From Ramlibacter henchirensis (lineage in GTDB: Bacteria > Pseudomonadota > Gammaproteobacteria > Burkholderiales > Burkholderiaceae_C), in assembly GCF_004682015.1 (NCBI RefSeq), contig NZ_SMLM01000001.1:2046001-2110000 (forward strand): DNA of 64,000 bases. Reading direction: 5' to 3'. Numbering within the stretch: the first letter of the stretch is position 1; every line of letters starts with the position of its first letter. Below are positions 39,572 to 54,140 of this stretch, piece by piece. Under the pieces are notes generated by a model, which did no database searches, was not told where the DNA came from, and saw only the letters and a list, made by a program, of their open reading frames with translations. Made by a program: the position numbers and the translations under genes.

Positions 39572-40483
39572 TCAAGCGGCGCTGGCCTGTGCCGGCGCTT
39601 CGCGCGTGCGCGTCCCCACCACCGCGCCGCCGACGATCAGCGCGGCCGCGAGCGCGATGTTCCAGCTCAAACCACGGCCGGTGACCAGCAGCAGCAAGGC
39701 CGTCGAGGCCAGCGGCGTGATGTAGCTCAGCACGCCGATTTGCCGTGCGTCGCCCCGCTTGAGCGCGCGGTCCCAGAGGAAGAACGCGGCGCCCAGGGGA
39801 CCCAGGCCCATCACGGCGAGCAGGACCCAGTCGCTCGAGCTGATCGTGGCCGCGGGCTCCAGAAGCACGTGGCAAGCCAGCGCGAGCAGGCCCGACACCA
39901 GCCCGAACAGGCCGACCGCGGCCGTCGGGAACGCCGCCAAGCGGCGCGTGAGCAGCGAATAGCTCGCCCACATGAAGGCTGCTCCCAAGGCAGGCAGGTA
40001 GCCCCAGGACCAGGTGCCCGAGGCGCTGCCCGAGCCCAGGATCGCGATCGCCGCGCCGGCGAAACCCATCAACGCCCCCAGCACATGGCCGGCGCGCAGC
40101 GAGAGCCCGGGCAGGAACACCGGGGCCAGCACCACGATGAACAGCGGCCAGAGGTAGTTCACCAGGTTCGCTTCGACGGGCGGCGCGACGCGCAACGCGA
40201 TGAACAGCAGGAAGTGATAGCCGAACAGGCCGCACACGCCCAGCGCCAGGGTGGCCGGCGGAACCTTCCACTGCCGCAGCAGCGGCCAGGCCGGCACGCT
40301 GCCGATCACCAGCGCGATGCCGGTGAGCAGGAATGGCGGCAGGTGCTTGAGCGCGAGCCCCAGCGATGCGAGGCCGGCCCACAGGGCGATGGCGCCCAGC
40401 GCGTAGACATTGGCGGACATGCGGCGAGCTTGAGCGGGACGGCTGTCGTGCAACGACGGCACTTCGTCGTTGCGGGCGCTCAT
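39572..40483 (-). CDS. EamA/DMT family transporter
   Basis: Ten-helix inner-membrane exporter of the drug/metabolite transporter superfamily, 303 residues, with two EamA repeats. The first includes PVEANLVNYLWPLFIVVLAP; the second, ASYSLLTRRL through LSYITPLASTALLLL. It resembles YddG-type aromatic amino-acid exporters, an inference only. Its start lies 4 bp after lipA. The N-terminal 21 residues are hydrophilic, so a Met at 40420 may be the true start. Confidence 0.83.
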   Translation of the reverse strand: MSARNDEVPSLHDSRPAQARRMSANVYALGAIALWAGLASLGLALKHLPPFLLTGIALVIGSVPAWPLLRQWKVPPATLALGVCGLFGYHFLLFIALRVAPPVEANLVNYLWPLFIVVLAPVFLPGLSLRAGHVLGALMGFAGAAIAILGSGSASGTWSWGYLPALGAAFMWASYSLLTRRLAAFPTAAVGLFGLVSGLLALACHVLLEPAATISSSDWVLLAVMGLGPLGAAFFLWDRALKRGDARQIGVLSYITPLASTALLLLVTGRGLSWNIALAAALIVGGAVVGTRTREAPAQASAA

Positions 40484-40487
40484 GGCT

Positions 40488-41477
40488 TCAGGCGGCGGTC
40501 ACGCCGGCCGCGTGCGCCTGCTGGTCGGCGTGGTAGCTGGAACGCACCATCGCGCCGACGGCGGCGTGGCTGAAGCCCATCTCGCGCGCCTTCGCCTCGA
40601 ACATCCTGAAGGTGTCCGGGTGCACGTAGCGGCGCACCGGAAGGTGCGACAGCGTGGGCGCGAGGTACTGGCCGATGGTGAGCATGTCGATGCCGTGCGC
40701 GCGCATGTCGCGCATCACCTCGAGGATCTCCTCGTCCGTCTCGCCCAGGCCGACCATCAGGCCGCTCTTGGTCGGGATGTGCGGGAACAGCGCCTTGAAT
40801 TTCTTCAGCAGGTTGAGGCTGAACCGGTAGTCCGAGCCGGGCCGCGCTTCCTTGTACAGGCGCGGGATGGTCTCCAGGTTGTGGTTCATCACGTCGGGCG
40901 GCGCGGCCTTGAGGATCTCCAGCGCGCGGTCGTCGCGGCCGCGGAAGTCGGGCACGAGCACCTCGATCGTGGTTCCGGGCGAGAGCTCGCGCGTCTTGCG
41001 GATGCAGTCGACGAAGTGGCCGGCGCCGCCGTCGCGCAGGTCGTCGCGGTCGACGCTGGTGATCACCACGTATTTCAGTTTCAGGCGCGCGATGGTGCGG
41101 GCCAGGTTCTCCGGCTCGTGGACGTCCAGCGGGTCGGGCCGGCCGTGGCCCACGTCGCAGAACGGGCAGCGGCGGGTGCACTTGTCGCCCATGATCATGA
41201 ACGTCGCCGTGCCCTTGCCGAAGCATTCGCCGATGTTGGGGCAGGACGCTTCCTCGCACACCGTGTGCAGGTTGCTCTCGCGCAGGATCTGCTTGATCTC
41301 GTAGAAGCGCGTCGTGGGCGAGCCGGCCCGCACGCGGATCCACTCGGGCTTCTTGAGCACCTCGCCCGGCTCCACCTTGACGGGGATGCGCGAGAGCTTG
41401 GCGGCGGCCTTCTGCTTGGCGCCGGCCTGGTAGTTCTCGACGGATTGCGCCTCGCGCACGACGGGGTTGGAGCTCAT
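40488..41477 (-). CDS. lipA: Lipoyl synthase
   Basis: Radical-SAM enzyme that inserts two sulfur atoms into protein-bound octanoyl groups. The 329-residue protein carries both clusters: Cys74, Cys79 and Cys85 (auxiliary cluster, CxxxxCxxxxxC) and Cys100, Cys104 and Cys107 (CxxxCxxC, SAM cluster). The C-terminal part has the RSSYHA end with the conserved Ser. It lies 9 bp after lipB in a leftward lipoate unit. Confidence 0.97.
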   Translation of the reverse strand: MSSNPVVREAQSVENYQAGAKQKAAAKLSRIPVKVEPGEVLKKPEWIRVRAGSPTTRFYEIKQILRESNLHTVCEEASCPNIGECFGKGTATFMIMGDKCTRRCPFCDVGHGRPDPLDVHEPENLARTIARLKLKYVVITSVDRDDLRDGGAGHFVDCIRKTRELSPGTTIEVLVPDFRGRDDRALEILKAAPPDVMNHNLETIPRLYKEARPGSDYRFSLNLLKKFKALFPHIPTKSGLMVGLGETDEEILEVMRDMRAHGIDMLTIGQYLAPTLSHLPVRRYVHPDTFRMFEAKAREMGFSHAAVGAMVRSSYHADQQAHAAGVTAA

Positions 41478-41486
41478 TGACCTTCC

Positions 41487-42152
41487 TCAGGCGAGCAGGG
41501 CGGTGAGCTTCTGGCCCAGGACCTGTGCCGCTTCGTTCCAGGGGGTGGACACGCCGATTGTAGAAAGGTCCACTGTTTCCAGCCCGGCGTAGCCGCAAGG
41601 GTGGATGCGCGAGAAGGGTTCCAGGTCCATGGCCACGTTCAGCGCGACACCGTGGTAGGTGCAGTGCCGGCTTACCTTCACTCCGAGGGCTGCGATCTTG
41701 CCGAGGCCGTCGAATTCATGGCCGGGTGCGCGCGGCCCCTGCAAGGCCTGGTGCGAGGACGGATCGGCCAGTCGCACATAGATGCCCGGCGCGCCCGCGA
41801 CGCGATGGCCCGTGACGCCGAATTCGGCCAGCGCGCGGATCACCGCTTCCTCGAGCCGATAGACGTATTCCTTGACGAAGTAGCCGCGGCGGCGCAGGTC
41901 GACGAGCGGGTAGGCCACGACCTGGCCGGGGCCGTGGTACGTGACCTGCCCGCCGCGGTTGGTCTGCACCACGGGAATCGCGCCCGGATTGAGAACGTGT
42001 TCGGCCTTTCCGGCCAGTCCTTGCGTGAACACGGGCGGGTGCTCGCACAGCCAGAGCTCGTCGGGCGTGCCCTCATGCCGCGCGGCGGTGAACTCCTGCA
42101 TCGCCCGGTAGGTGGGCTCGTACGCGACCCGACCGAGCATGCGCTGCTGCAT
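41487..42152 (-). CDS. lipB: Octanoyltransferase
   Basis: Transfers the octanoyl group from acyl carrier protein to apo lipoyl domains. The 221-residue protein has [20 protein letters not shown], Lys152 in LGKIAALG and the catalytic Cys186 in HPCGYAG. The ATG at 42152 (MQQRML) and ATG at 42140 are both plausible starts. It is flanked by ybeD-like and lipA genes, a conserved lipoate-pathway arrangement. Confidence 0.95.
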   Translation of the reverse strand: MQQRMLGRVAYEPTYRAMQEFTAARHEGTPDELWLCEHPPVFTQGLAGKAEHVLNPGAIPVVQTNRGGQVTYHGPGQVVAYPLVDLRRRGYFVKEYVYRLEEAVIRALAEFGVTGHRVAGAPGIYVRLADPSSHQALQGPRAPGHEFDGLGKIAALGVKVSRHCTYHGVALNVAMDLEPFSRIHPCGYAGLETVDLSTIGVSTPWNEAAQVLGQKLTALLA

Positions 42153-42160
42153 GCCGGGCC

Positions 42161-42457
42161 CTACAGCACGACCTTGACCATCGGATGGGTCGAGAGCGTG
42201 CGGTACAGCTCGTCGAGCTGCTCGCGGCTGGTGGCGGTGATGGTGATGGTGATGCCGAGGTAGTTGCCGGCCTTGCTGTCGCGCAGCTCGACGGTGGAAG
42301 CGTCGAATGTCGGATCGAATTGCTTGGCGACCATGGTCACGGCGTGCACGAAGCCTTCGGCCTTCGCGCCCATCACCTTGATCGGGAACCGCGAGGGGTA
42401 CTCGATGAGCGATTCCTTGCGCGGGTCTTGAGCGGGGTTGGGCTTGGGGGTGGTCAT
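42161..42457 (-). CDS. ybeD: YbeD/DUF493 family protein
   Basis: Small ferredoxin-like-fold protein of 98 residues, DUF493 (UPF0250). It is usually next to lipB, as here, and is thought to affect lipoate metabolism, though its biochemical function is unproven. Conserved core is the [14 protein letters not shown] strand followed by [21 protein letters not shown]. Confidence 0.9.
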   Translation of the reverse strand: MTTPKPNPAQDPRKESLIEYPSRFPIKVMGAKAEGFVHAVTMVAKQFDPTFDASTVELRDSKAGNYLGITITITATSREQLDELYRTLSTHPMVKVVL

Positions 42458-42459
42458 GG

Positions 42460-43350
42460 TCAGGCGGCCTGTTTCGCCCGCTGGTAGCCGGCGTAGAGCT
42501 TCTGGTAGATAGGGCCGGGGCGGCCGTTTCCAACCGGCTTGCCGTCCAGCACGGTGCAGGGCAGCACTTCCTTGGTGGCCGAGGACACGAGGATCTCGTC
42601 GGCCGCCAGCACCTCTTCACGCGTAATGCGACGCAAGGTGAACGGGATGCCGTGCTGCCGGCACAGCTCGCCGATCACGCCGTAGCGGATGCCTTCGAGC
42701 ACCAGGTTGTCCGTGGGCGGGCCCAGCACCTCGCCGTCCTTCACGACCCAGATGTTGGAGCCGGAGCCTTCGGAGAGGAATCCGTCGCGGAACATCACCG
42801 TCTCGACGGCATCCTCGTCGGCGCTGAGCTGACGGGCGAGCACGGCGCCCGCCAGGCTGATGCTCTTGACGTGCGCCTTCTTCCAGCGGAAGTCCTCGGC
42901 CGTGACGCAGGCGATGCCGCGCTCGCGCACCTCGGCCGGGTAGATGTACAGCTGGTTGGTCATCGCGAACACGGTCGGCGTGATGCCCTTGGGCATGACG
43001 TGGTCGCGCATGGCCACGCCGCGCGTGACCTGCAGGTAGACGATCTGGTCGGTCTCGGCAGCGGGCGCGCCCTTCATGCGCGCGTAGCGGTCCACCAGCT
43101 CCTGCACGAGCGCGCGCCACTGCTCATGCGGCATCGGATTCGAAATGCGAAGCTCGCCCAGGCTGCGGTCCAACCGCGCCATGTGCTCGGCGAAGCGGAA
43201 GGGACGGCCGCGGTACACGGGCACGACCTCGTAGACACCGTCGCCGAAGATGAAGCCGCGGTCCAGCACGCTGATGCGTGCATCGCGCAGCTTGCTGAAC
43301 TCTCCGTTGAGGTAACAGGGCAGGTCGGGCAGGTGGGCGGTGTCGTTCAT
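42460..43350 (-). CDS. dat: D-amino-acid transaminase-type class IV aminotransferase
   Basis: PLP enzyme of fold type IV that moves amino groups between D-amino acids and 2-oxo acids, or a close relative. The 296-residue sequence has [16 protein letters not shown], the PLP-binding Lys162 in HVKSISL, the Glu-containing [14 protein letters not shown], and [11 protein letters not shown]. Start at 43350. It heads the leftward cluster with ybeD and lipBA, 2 bp before ybeD. The branched-chain alternative is less likely because the Tyr/Arg pattern is D-AAT-like. Confidence 0.85.
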   Translation of the reverse strand: MNDTAHLPDLPCYLNGEFSKLRDARISVLDRGFIFGDGVYEVVPVYRGRPFRFAEHMARLDRSLGELRISNPMPHEQWRALVQELVDRYARMKGAPAAETDQIVYLQVTRGVAMRDHVMPKGITPTVFAMTNQLYIYPAEVRERGIACVTAEDFRWKKAHVKSISLAGAVLARQLSADEDAVETVMFRDGFLSEGSGSNIWVVKDGEVLGPPTDNLVLEGIRYGVIGELCRQHGIPFTLRRITREEVLAADEILVSSATKEVLPCTVLDGKPVGNGRPGPIYQKLYAGYQRAKQAA

Positions 43351-43392
43351 GCCGCGATTGTCTCCCGTGGTCTCGGGCTCGTGGTTTCTACT

Positions 43393-43398
43393 TATAAT
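43393..43398 (+). promoter_or_regulatory. Candidate -10 of the atp operon
   Basis: A perfect TATAAT in a local AT-rich patch 47 bp before atpI. I see no good -35 at 16-18 bp, so activator dependence or a weak -35 is possible. Confidence 0.45.
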
Positions 43399-43444
43399 CA
43401 GTGGCTTTGTGAAATTTCAGGGCCGAAAGCCGGGGCCGTTTTGG

Positions 43445-45122
<1,678 letters not shown>

Positions 45123-45182
45123 TCGCGATTTCTTCCGTCAACCCGTTCCGGGCGCCGCGCGCGCCCGGGCAAGGATGAAACA

Positions 45183-45653
45183 GTGAGCATCACCGGTACC
45201 CTCATCATTCAGATCATCGTGTTCCTGATCCTGGTCGGGTTCACGATGAAGTACGTGTGGCCACCGATCGCCGCCGCGCTCGACGAACGCGCGAACAAGA
45301 TCGCCGAGGGTCTGGCCGCCGCGGACCGCGCCAAGTCCGAACTCGCCGCCGCCAATGCGAAGGTCGACGAGGAGCTGGCCAAGTCGCGCAACCAGATCGC
45401 CGCCCTGCTGGCCGATGCCGAGCGCCGCGCCCAGGCCATCATCGAAGAGGCCAAGGGCCGCGCCACCGAGGAAGGCAACAAGATCGTCGCCGCCGCCCGC
45501 GCCGAGGCCGAGCAGCAGACCGTGCAGGCCCGCGAGGCCCTGCGCGAACAGGTCGCCGCGCTGGCGGTCAAGGGCGCCGAGCAGATCCTGCGCAAGGAAG
45601 TCAACGCCGGCGTGCACGCCGAGCTGCTCAACCGCCTCAAGACCGAGCTGTAG
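45183..45653 (+). CDS. atpF: ATP synthase Fo subunit b
   Basis: Peripheral-stalk subunit, 156 residues: one N-terminal transmembrane helix (about 5-25, ending MKYVWPPI) and a long Ala-, Glu- and Lys-rich coiled-coil helix. The GTG start at 45183 follows AAGGATGAAACA and matches homologues (SITGTLI). Confidence 0.96.
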   Translation: MSITGTLIIQIIVFLILVGFTMKYVWPPIAAALDERANKIAEGLAAADRAKSELAAANAKVDEELAKSRNQIAALLADAERRAQAIIEEAKGRATEEGNKIVAAARAEAEQQTVQAREALREQVAALAVKGAEQILRKEVNAGVHAELLNRLKTEL

Positions 45654-45664
45654 AGGGAAGACGA

Positions 45665-46195
45665 ATGGCCGAACTCGCCACCATCGCCCGCCCGTACGCC
45701 GAGGCCCTGTTCAAGTCGTCGCAAGCCGACCTGAACGGCACGTCGCAGTGGCTCGACGCGCTGGCCGCCGTGGCCGGCAATCCGCAGCTGCTGCAGTACG
45801 CCGGCAACCCCAAGGTCACGGACCGCCAGGTGTTCGACCTGATCTGCGGCGTCGTGCGCGAGCCGCTGCCGCAGCCGGCGCAGAACTTCCTGCGCACCGT
45901 GATCCAGAACGGCCGCCTGGGCGCGCTGCCGGAGATCGCCGCGCAGTTCCGCGCGATGAAGAATGCGCAGAGCGGCGCGTCCGACGCGGTGGTCTACAGC
46001 GCCTTCCCGATCCCGGCCGAGCGCCTGGGCGAGGTGGCGCAGACGCTGGAACGCCGCTTCGGCCGCCGTCTCAATGTCACGGTGCAGGAGGATTCGTCCC
46101 TCATCGGCGGCATCCGCGTGGTGGTCGGCGACGAGGTGCTGGACACCTCGGTCAAGGCCCGCCTCGAGCAAATGAAAGTCGCGCTGACGGCATAA
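45665..46195 (+). CDS. atpH: ATP synthase F1 subunit delta
   Basis: Links the peripheral stalk to the top of F1, 176 residues. The opening [13 protein letters not shown] and the C-terminal [28 protein letters not shown] are diagnostic. The ATG at 45665 follows GGAAGACGA. Position between b and alpha is standard. Confidence 0.96.
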   Translation: MAELATIARPYAEALFKSSQADLNGTSQWLDALAAVAGNPQLLQYAGNPKVTDRQVFDLICGVVREPLPQPAQNFLRTVIQNGRLGALPEIAAQFRAMKNAQSGASDAVVYSAFPIPAERLGEVAQTLERRFGRRLNVTVQEDSSLIGGIRVVVGDEVLDTSVKARLEQMKVALTA

Positions 46196-46231
46196 GCCGT
46201 CCCCGCCCCCCAGGACACAAAGGAACGAGTC

Positions 46232-47785
<1,554 letters not shown>

Positions 47786-47805
47786 GTCCACTCCAAGGAA
47801 AAGCT

Positions 47806-50140
<2,335 letters not shown>

Positions 50141-50168
50141 AGCGGGCAGCTTCGAGCACCGAAGTGAC

Positions 50169-50213
50169 TTCGGGGACAGACCAACGCAGCGAAGCGAGTT
50201 GCTCTGTCCTCGA
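50169..50213. repeat. REP-like palindrome B, atpD-atpC spacer
   Basis: TTCGGGGACAGA (50169-50180) pairs with TCTGTCCTCGA (50203-50213), one G-T pair, around a centre with CAAC...GC-GAA-GC...GTTG. It has the same layout as the tuf-rpsJ palindrome: outer GGGGWCAGA/TCTGWCC arms, a GCGAAGCG centre and a downstream ACTGAYTAGGAA flank. Here the flank provides the AGGAA upstream of atpC. Confidence 0.65.
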
Positions 50214-50229
50214 CTGACTAGGAAAGAAC

Positions 50230-50658
50230 GTGGTCGATAGCACCCATACTATTCACGTCGACGTGGTGAGCGCCGAGGAGTCGATCTTCTCCGGCGAGGC
50301 GCGCTTCGTCGCGCTGCCCGGCGAAGCCGGCGAGCTCGGCATCTACCCGCGCCACACGCCGCTGATCACGCGCGTGCGGCCCGGCTCGGTGCGCATCGAA
50401 AAGGCAGACGGCGGCGAGGAGTTCGTGTTCGTGGCCGGCGGCATCCTGGAGGTGCAGCCCAATCGCGTCACCGTGCTGTCCGACACCGCCATCCGCGGCA
50501 AGGACCTGGACGAAGAAAAGGCCAACGAAGCGCGCCGCGCCGCCGAAGAGGCCCTGAAGAACGCCCACAGCGAGATCGACATCGCCAAGGCGCAGTCGGA
50601 GCTGGCCGTGATGGCCGCGCAGATCGCGGCGCTGCGCAAGTACAGGCAGAAGAAGTAA
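50230..50658 (+). CDS. atpC: ATP synthase F1 subunit epsilon
   Basis: Rotor and regulatory subunit, 142 residues. The beta-sandwich domain has [41 protein letters not shown], and the C-terminal two-helix part contains [39 protein letters not shown]. The GTG start at 50230 is read behind TAGGAAAGAAC. Last gene of the atp operon. Confidence 0.96.
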   Translation: MVDSTHTIHVDVVSAEESIFSGEARFVALPGEAGELGIYPRHTPLITRVRPGSVRIEKADGGEEFVFVAGGILEVQPNRVTVLSDTAIRGKDLDEEKANEARRAAEEALKNAHSEIDIAKAQSELAVMAAQIAALRKYRQKK

Positions 50659-50704
50659 GACAGATCGCACCAGACAAGCGCTAAGAAAAACCAGCGCCCT
50701 TCGA

Positions 50705-50729
50705 GCCCCGCCTTGTGCGGGGCTTTTTT
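50705..50729 (+). terminator. Terminator of the atp operon
   Basis: GCCCCGC (50705-50711), loop CTTGT, GCGGGGC (50717-50723), then six T residues (50724-50729). It can also limit the convergent TPM-gene transcript. Confidence 0.9.
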
Positions 50730-50757
50730 ATTTCTGCGGCCTGGTGCGAGGCCCTCG

Positions 50758-51267
50758 TCAGCCGAGCACCGGCTCGTCCGGCAGCTCGTTGGGGTCCACC
50801 TGGCCCGGGCGCAGGGGGAAGTGTTCGACCAGCAGGGCCGACACCTCCTCGAGCGCCTGCGTGAGCCCGTCCTCGAACTGGCCCTGACGGAACGCCTCGC
50901 CCATGCGGCGCACGATGGCCTGCCAGGTGTCCGGATCGACCTTGTTCGCAAGGCCGCGATCGGCGACGACCTCGATCGCGTGCTCGGCCAGCAGCAGGTA
51001 GATCAGCACGCCGTTGTTCTGCTCCGTGTCCCACACGCGCAGCTTGCTGAACATCGCGATGGCGCGCTCGCGCGGCGTGGCATCGCGCCAGAGATAGCTC
51101 AGGGGCAAGCCCGCTTCGACGCAGATGCGCACCTCGCCGGTGTGGCGCTTCTCGCTGGCGGCCACGCGGCGCGCAAGACGCTCGACCAGCTCGGACGGCA
51201 CGGCGCGCCGCGTGTCGGCTTCATCGACCCAGCGGTGCTTCAGGATCCGCTTCAGTTTGCGCAGCAT
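50758..51267 (-). CDS. TPM domain protein (small, without signal peptide)
   Basis: A 169-residue TPM (YgcG/DUF477-like) domain protein without the hydrophobic leader or Gly-rich tail of its neighbour. Recognisable segments are EKRHTGEVRICVEAG, RERAIAMFSKLRVWDTEQNNGVLIYLLLAEHAIEVVADRGL and FRQGQFEDGLTQALEEVSALL. The ATG at 51267 overlaps the TPM gene upstream (ATGA). It may partner the exported TPM protein and LemA at the membrane; role unknown. Confidence 0.85.
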   Translation of the reverse strand: MLRKLKRILKHRWVDEADTRRAVPSELVERLARRVAASEKRHTGEVRICVEAGLPLSYLWRDATPRERAIAMFSKLRVWDTEQNNGVLIYLLLAEHAIEVVADRGLANKVDPDTWQAIVRRMGEAFRQGQFEDGLTQALEEVSALLVEHFPLRPGQVDPNELPDEPVLG

Positions 51268-52181
51268 CACCAGTCTCCCGACGCGCCACCGCCGCCGAAA
51301 TCGCCGCCGCCGCCGGAGCTGAACCCGCCGCCGCCACCGCCCCAGCCACCGGAGCTGCCGCCGCCCGAGCCACCGCCGCCCCAGGGCCCGATGACGGGCC
51401 CGCCCCAGTGGCCACGGTTCGCCCGCCTCGACCCGCCGAAGCCGAGTCCGCCGGAGAGCAGTGACAGCACCAGCGCGAACAAGCCCGCTACCGCCCCGAT
51501 CACCAGGCTCGACGTCAGGAAGAACGCCAGCGCCCCGGTCCCGCCGCCTGTGAGCAGCGAGCCGAACTTGCCGCCGAAGATGCCGCGCAGCACGCCGCCC
51601 GCGATCGGTACCGCGAAGAACATGAAGATGGCCAGGTCGAACCAGTCGAAACCTTCCGCCGTGCCGGGTCCTCGCGGAGACCGCGGCTGTGGCAGGCCTT
51701 CGCCTTCGATGCGTGCGATCAGCCGGTCCGTGGCCGCTTGCAGGCCGCCGGCGAAATCGTTCTGGCGGAAGCGCGGCGTGACCGCCTCCTCGATGATCTG
51801 GCGCGCGGCCAGGTCGGGGATGGCGCCTTCGAGCGTCTTGGCCACTTCGATGCGCACGCGCCGGTCGTCCTTGGCCACGATCACCAGCACGCCATCGCCG
51901 ACGTCGCGGCGGCCGATCTTCCAGGCATTGGCCACGCGGTTGGCGTAGCTGAAGATGTCCTCCGGCTGCGTGGTGGGCACCATCAGCACCGCGATCTGCG
52001 TGCCTTTGCGCTGCTCGAACGCGGCCAGCTTCTGCTCGAGCCCTTGGCGCTGGATCTCGTCCAGCGTGCCGGTCTGGTCGATGACGCGGGCGGTGAGCTC
52101 CGGCACGGGCAGCACGCCCTGCGCCCATGCCACGCCGAGCCACAGCAGGGCCGCGGCCAGGAACGCGAAGAGCCGCTTCAC
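51267..52181 (-). CDS. Exported TPM domain protein (YgcG-like) with Gly-rich tail
   Basis: A 304-residue membrane-anchored periplasmic protein. A signal peptide (about 1-20) is followed by a TPM domain (about 30-165; LTARVIDQTGTLDEIQR, DDRRVRIEVAKTLEG), then hydrophobic helices (about 185-250) and a Gly/Ser/Trp-rich tail. GTG start at 52181. TPM domains relate to thylakoid protein TLP18.3; in bacteria this protein regularly accompanies LemA. Function is unproven. Confidence 0.85.
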   Translation of the reverse strand: MKRLFAFLAAALLWLGVAWAQGVLPVPELTARVIDQTGTLDEIQRQGLEQKLAAFEQRKGTQIAVLMVPTTQPEDIFSYANRVANAWKIGRRDVGDGVLVIVAKDDRRVRIEVAKTLEGAIPDLAARQIIEEAVTPRFRQNDFAGGLQAATDRLIARIEGEGLPQPRSPRGPGTAEGFDWFDLAIFMFFAVPIAGGVLRGIFGGKFGSLLTGGGTGALAFFLTSSLVIGAVAGLFALVLSLLSGGLGFGGSRRANRGHWGGPVIGPWGGGGSGGGSSGGWGGGGGGFSSGGGGDFGGGGASGDW

Positions 52182-52206
52182 GCCGGGTCAGCCCTGCGCG
52201 ATAGGG

Positions 52207-52863
52207 TCAGCGGGTCGGTGTGCCGCTCGCGGGCGCGCTCGGCGCGGCCGCGGGCCTTGCGGGTGCGGAAGAGGAGGCGGGGGTGCCGAACTCCACGCGC
52301 GGCGGCGCCGAGATCTCCGCCTCGTTCTGCACCGTGAACGTCGGCTTGGGGTCGTAGTTGAAGACCATGGCCGTCAGGTTGGTCGGGAAGCTGCGCGCGA
52401 GCACGTTGTACTCCTGCACCGACTGGATGTAGCGGTTGCGCGCGACGGTGATGCGGTTCTCCGTGCCTTCGAGCTGCACGCGCAGGTCGCGGAATCCCTG
52501 GTTGGCCTTGAGGTCCGGATAGCGCTCGCTGACCACCAGCAGTCGGCTCAGCGCGCTGGAGAGTTCGCCCTGCGCCTGCTGGAAGCGCTGGAAGGCCGCG
52601 GGGTCGTTCAGCGTCTCGGGCGTGACCTGCACCGACGTGGCCTTGGCGCGCGCCTCGACCACGCGCGTGAGCGTCTCCTGCTCGAAGTTGGCTTCGCCCT
52701 TGACGGTGGCCACCAGGTTGGGCACCAGGTCCGCGCGGCGCTGGTACTGGTTGAGCACCTCGCTCCAGGCCGACTTGGTCTGCTCGTCCAGCCGCTGGAA
52801 GTCGTTGTAGCCGCAGCCGGAGAGCGCGAACACGGCAACGAGGACGGCAAGCCAACGTTTCAT
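52207..52863 (-). CDS. LemA family lipoprotein
   Basis: A 218-residue LemA-domain protein with a lipobox (LSGC, Cys17), so probably lipid-anchored. The typical coiled-coil helices include FQRLDEQTKSAWSEVLNQYQRRADLVPNLVATVKG and RVVEARAKATSVQV, followed by an Ala/Pro-rich tail. AAAGGAG precedes the ATG at 52863. First gene of the lemA-TPM-TPM leftward unit. Confidence 0.9.
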   Translation of the reverse strand: MKRWLAVLVAVFALSGCGYNDFQRLDEQTKSAWSEVLNQYQRRADLVPNLVATVKGEANFEQETLTRVVEARAKATSVQVTPETLNDPAAFQRFQQAQGELSSALSRLLVVSERYPDLKANQGFRDLRVQLEGTENRITVARNRYIQSVQEYNVLARSFPTNLTAMVFNYDPKPTFTVQNEAEISAPPRVEFGTPASSSAPARPAAAPSAPASGTPTR

Positions 52864-52908
52864 CTGCAAGCTCCTTTGCGAAGGTCGGGCGACGGTAGCA
52901 TAGATGGG

Positions 52909-53658
52909 ATGCGCGATGCGCCCCTTCAAGCCCTCCAGGCCGCGGCGCGCGGCGCTGCTCCGGGCTCTTCCTTGCGGCCCCGGCTCGTGATCGCTGGCGC
53001 GACGGGCGTGCTGGGCAACGAGGTGTTGCGCCGGCTGGTCGGCCTGCAGCAGTTCGGCCCGACCCAGGTGCTGGCGCGCGAGCCGATCACGGCGGGCCTG
53101 CGCGGTGTCGGCACGACTGTCGTGCCGCACGACGATCCCGCGCAATGGCCGCCGGGCGCGGCCGAGACGGGCGTCGTCCTCTTCGATCCGCCGCGGCTGT
53201 TCTACGACCGCGAGCGCGCGCTGTGGACGCCCGCGCCCGAGCAGCTGCCGGCGCTGGCCCAGTGGATGCGCCGCAGCGGCGTCAGCACACTGGCGGTAGT
53301 CCTGCCGCACGCGCAGGGCCGCTTGCCCGAGTCGCTCAAGCGCGGGCTGGCCAGCCTCGACGAGCAGGCCGTGGCCTCGCAAGGCTTCGAGCGGCTGCTC
53401 ATCGTGCGCTCGGCGCAGAAGCCGCCCCCACCGCCTGCGTCGGGCTGGCCTTCGCGCCTGGCGCACTGGATGCTCTCGATCTTCAAGTACATGGTGCCCA
53501 GCAGTGAACAGCCGGTGCGCTCGATCAAGGTGGCCGAGTTCGTCGCCGCCGCGCTGCAGGTCGCGCCGCCCGGCATCCACGTGGCCGCGCCCGAGACGGT
53601 GTGGCGCGCGGCGCAGGGCGACATGCGCGTCGCCGTGCGCCAATGGCTGGGTGCGTAG
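52909..53658 (+). CDS. NAD(P)-binding Rossmann-like protein
   Basis: A 249-residue soluble protein. Its N-terminal half starts with a nucleotide-binding GATGVLGNEVLRRL motif of the extended-SDR type, after a 25-residue leader. No Tyr-x-x-x-Lys catalytic motif is obvious, so it may bind without oxidoreductase activity. The C-terminal part contains SIKVAEFVAAALQ. Start at 52909; divergent from lemA with 45 bp between. Function unknown. Confidence 0.7.
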   Translation: MRDAPLQALQAAARGAAPGSSLRPRLVIAGATGVLGNEVLRRLVGLQQFGPTQVLAREPITAGLRGVGTTVVPHDDPAQWPPGAAETGVVLFDPPRLFYDRERALWTPAPEQLPALAQWMRRSGVSTLAVVLPHAQGRLPESLKRGLASLDEQAVASQGFERLLIVRSAQKPPPPPASGWPSRLAHWMLSIFKYMVPSSEQPVRSIKVAEFVAAALQVAPPGIHVAAPETVWRAAQGDMRVAVRQWLGA

Positions 53659-53690
53659 TTTGCTGTCCTGATTCCGCGAAAATCCCGTCG

Positions 53691-54140
53691 ATGCGAAAGT
53701 CCAAGCTCCAGGCCGCCAACCTAGAAGGCAATGCCGACGACGTCGAGGCCGCGTTCTACGACGCCCTGCAGAACGCCGACATCGAAAAGCTCATGGCCTG
53801 CTGGGCCGACGAGGACGAGATCGTCTGCATCCACCCGGGCGGGCCGCGCGTCGTCGGCCCCGTCGCCATCCGCGCCACGTTCGAGGCGATGTTCGCCAAC
53901 GGCAGCATCCGCGCGTGGCCGGAGCGCGTGCGCAAGGTGGAGTCGCTCGCCAGCTGCGTGCACAACCTGCTGGAGAAGGTCGAGGTGCTCACGCCGCAGG
54001 GTCCGCGCCAGGCGTGGGTGATCGCGACCAACATCTATCACAAGACCGCGCAGGGCTGGCGCATGGTGGCCCACCACGCCAGCCCCGGCACGCCGAGCGA
54101 GATCCAGGAAGTCTCGGACACGCCGTCGGTGCTGCACTGA
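53691..54140 (+). CDS. SnoaL-like/NTF2-fold protein
   Basis: A 149-residue cone-fold protein of the SnoaL-like (DUF4440-type) family, with DVEAAFYDALQNADIEKLMACWADEDEIVCIHPGGPRVVG and GWRMVAHHASP. Members bind small hydrophobic molecules; no catalytic assignment can be made. Its TGA overlaps the ATG of the YheT-like hydrolase (TGATG), indicating coupled translation. Confidence 0.8.
   Translation: MRKSKLQAANLEGNADDVEAAFYDALQNADIEKLMACWADEDEIVCIHPGGPRVVGPVAIRATFEAMFANGSIRAWPERVRKVESLASCVHNLLEKVEVLTPQGPRQAWVIATNIYHKTAQGWRMVAHHASPGTPSEIQEVSDTPSVLH

Noticed and set aside
42152..42620. Extended N-terminus of LipB running into the dat/ybeD region
   Set aside because: The added residues are shadow sequence of ybeD; the MQQRML start fits the LipB family.
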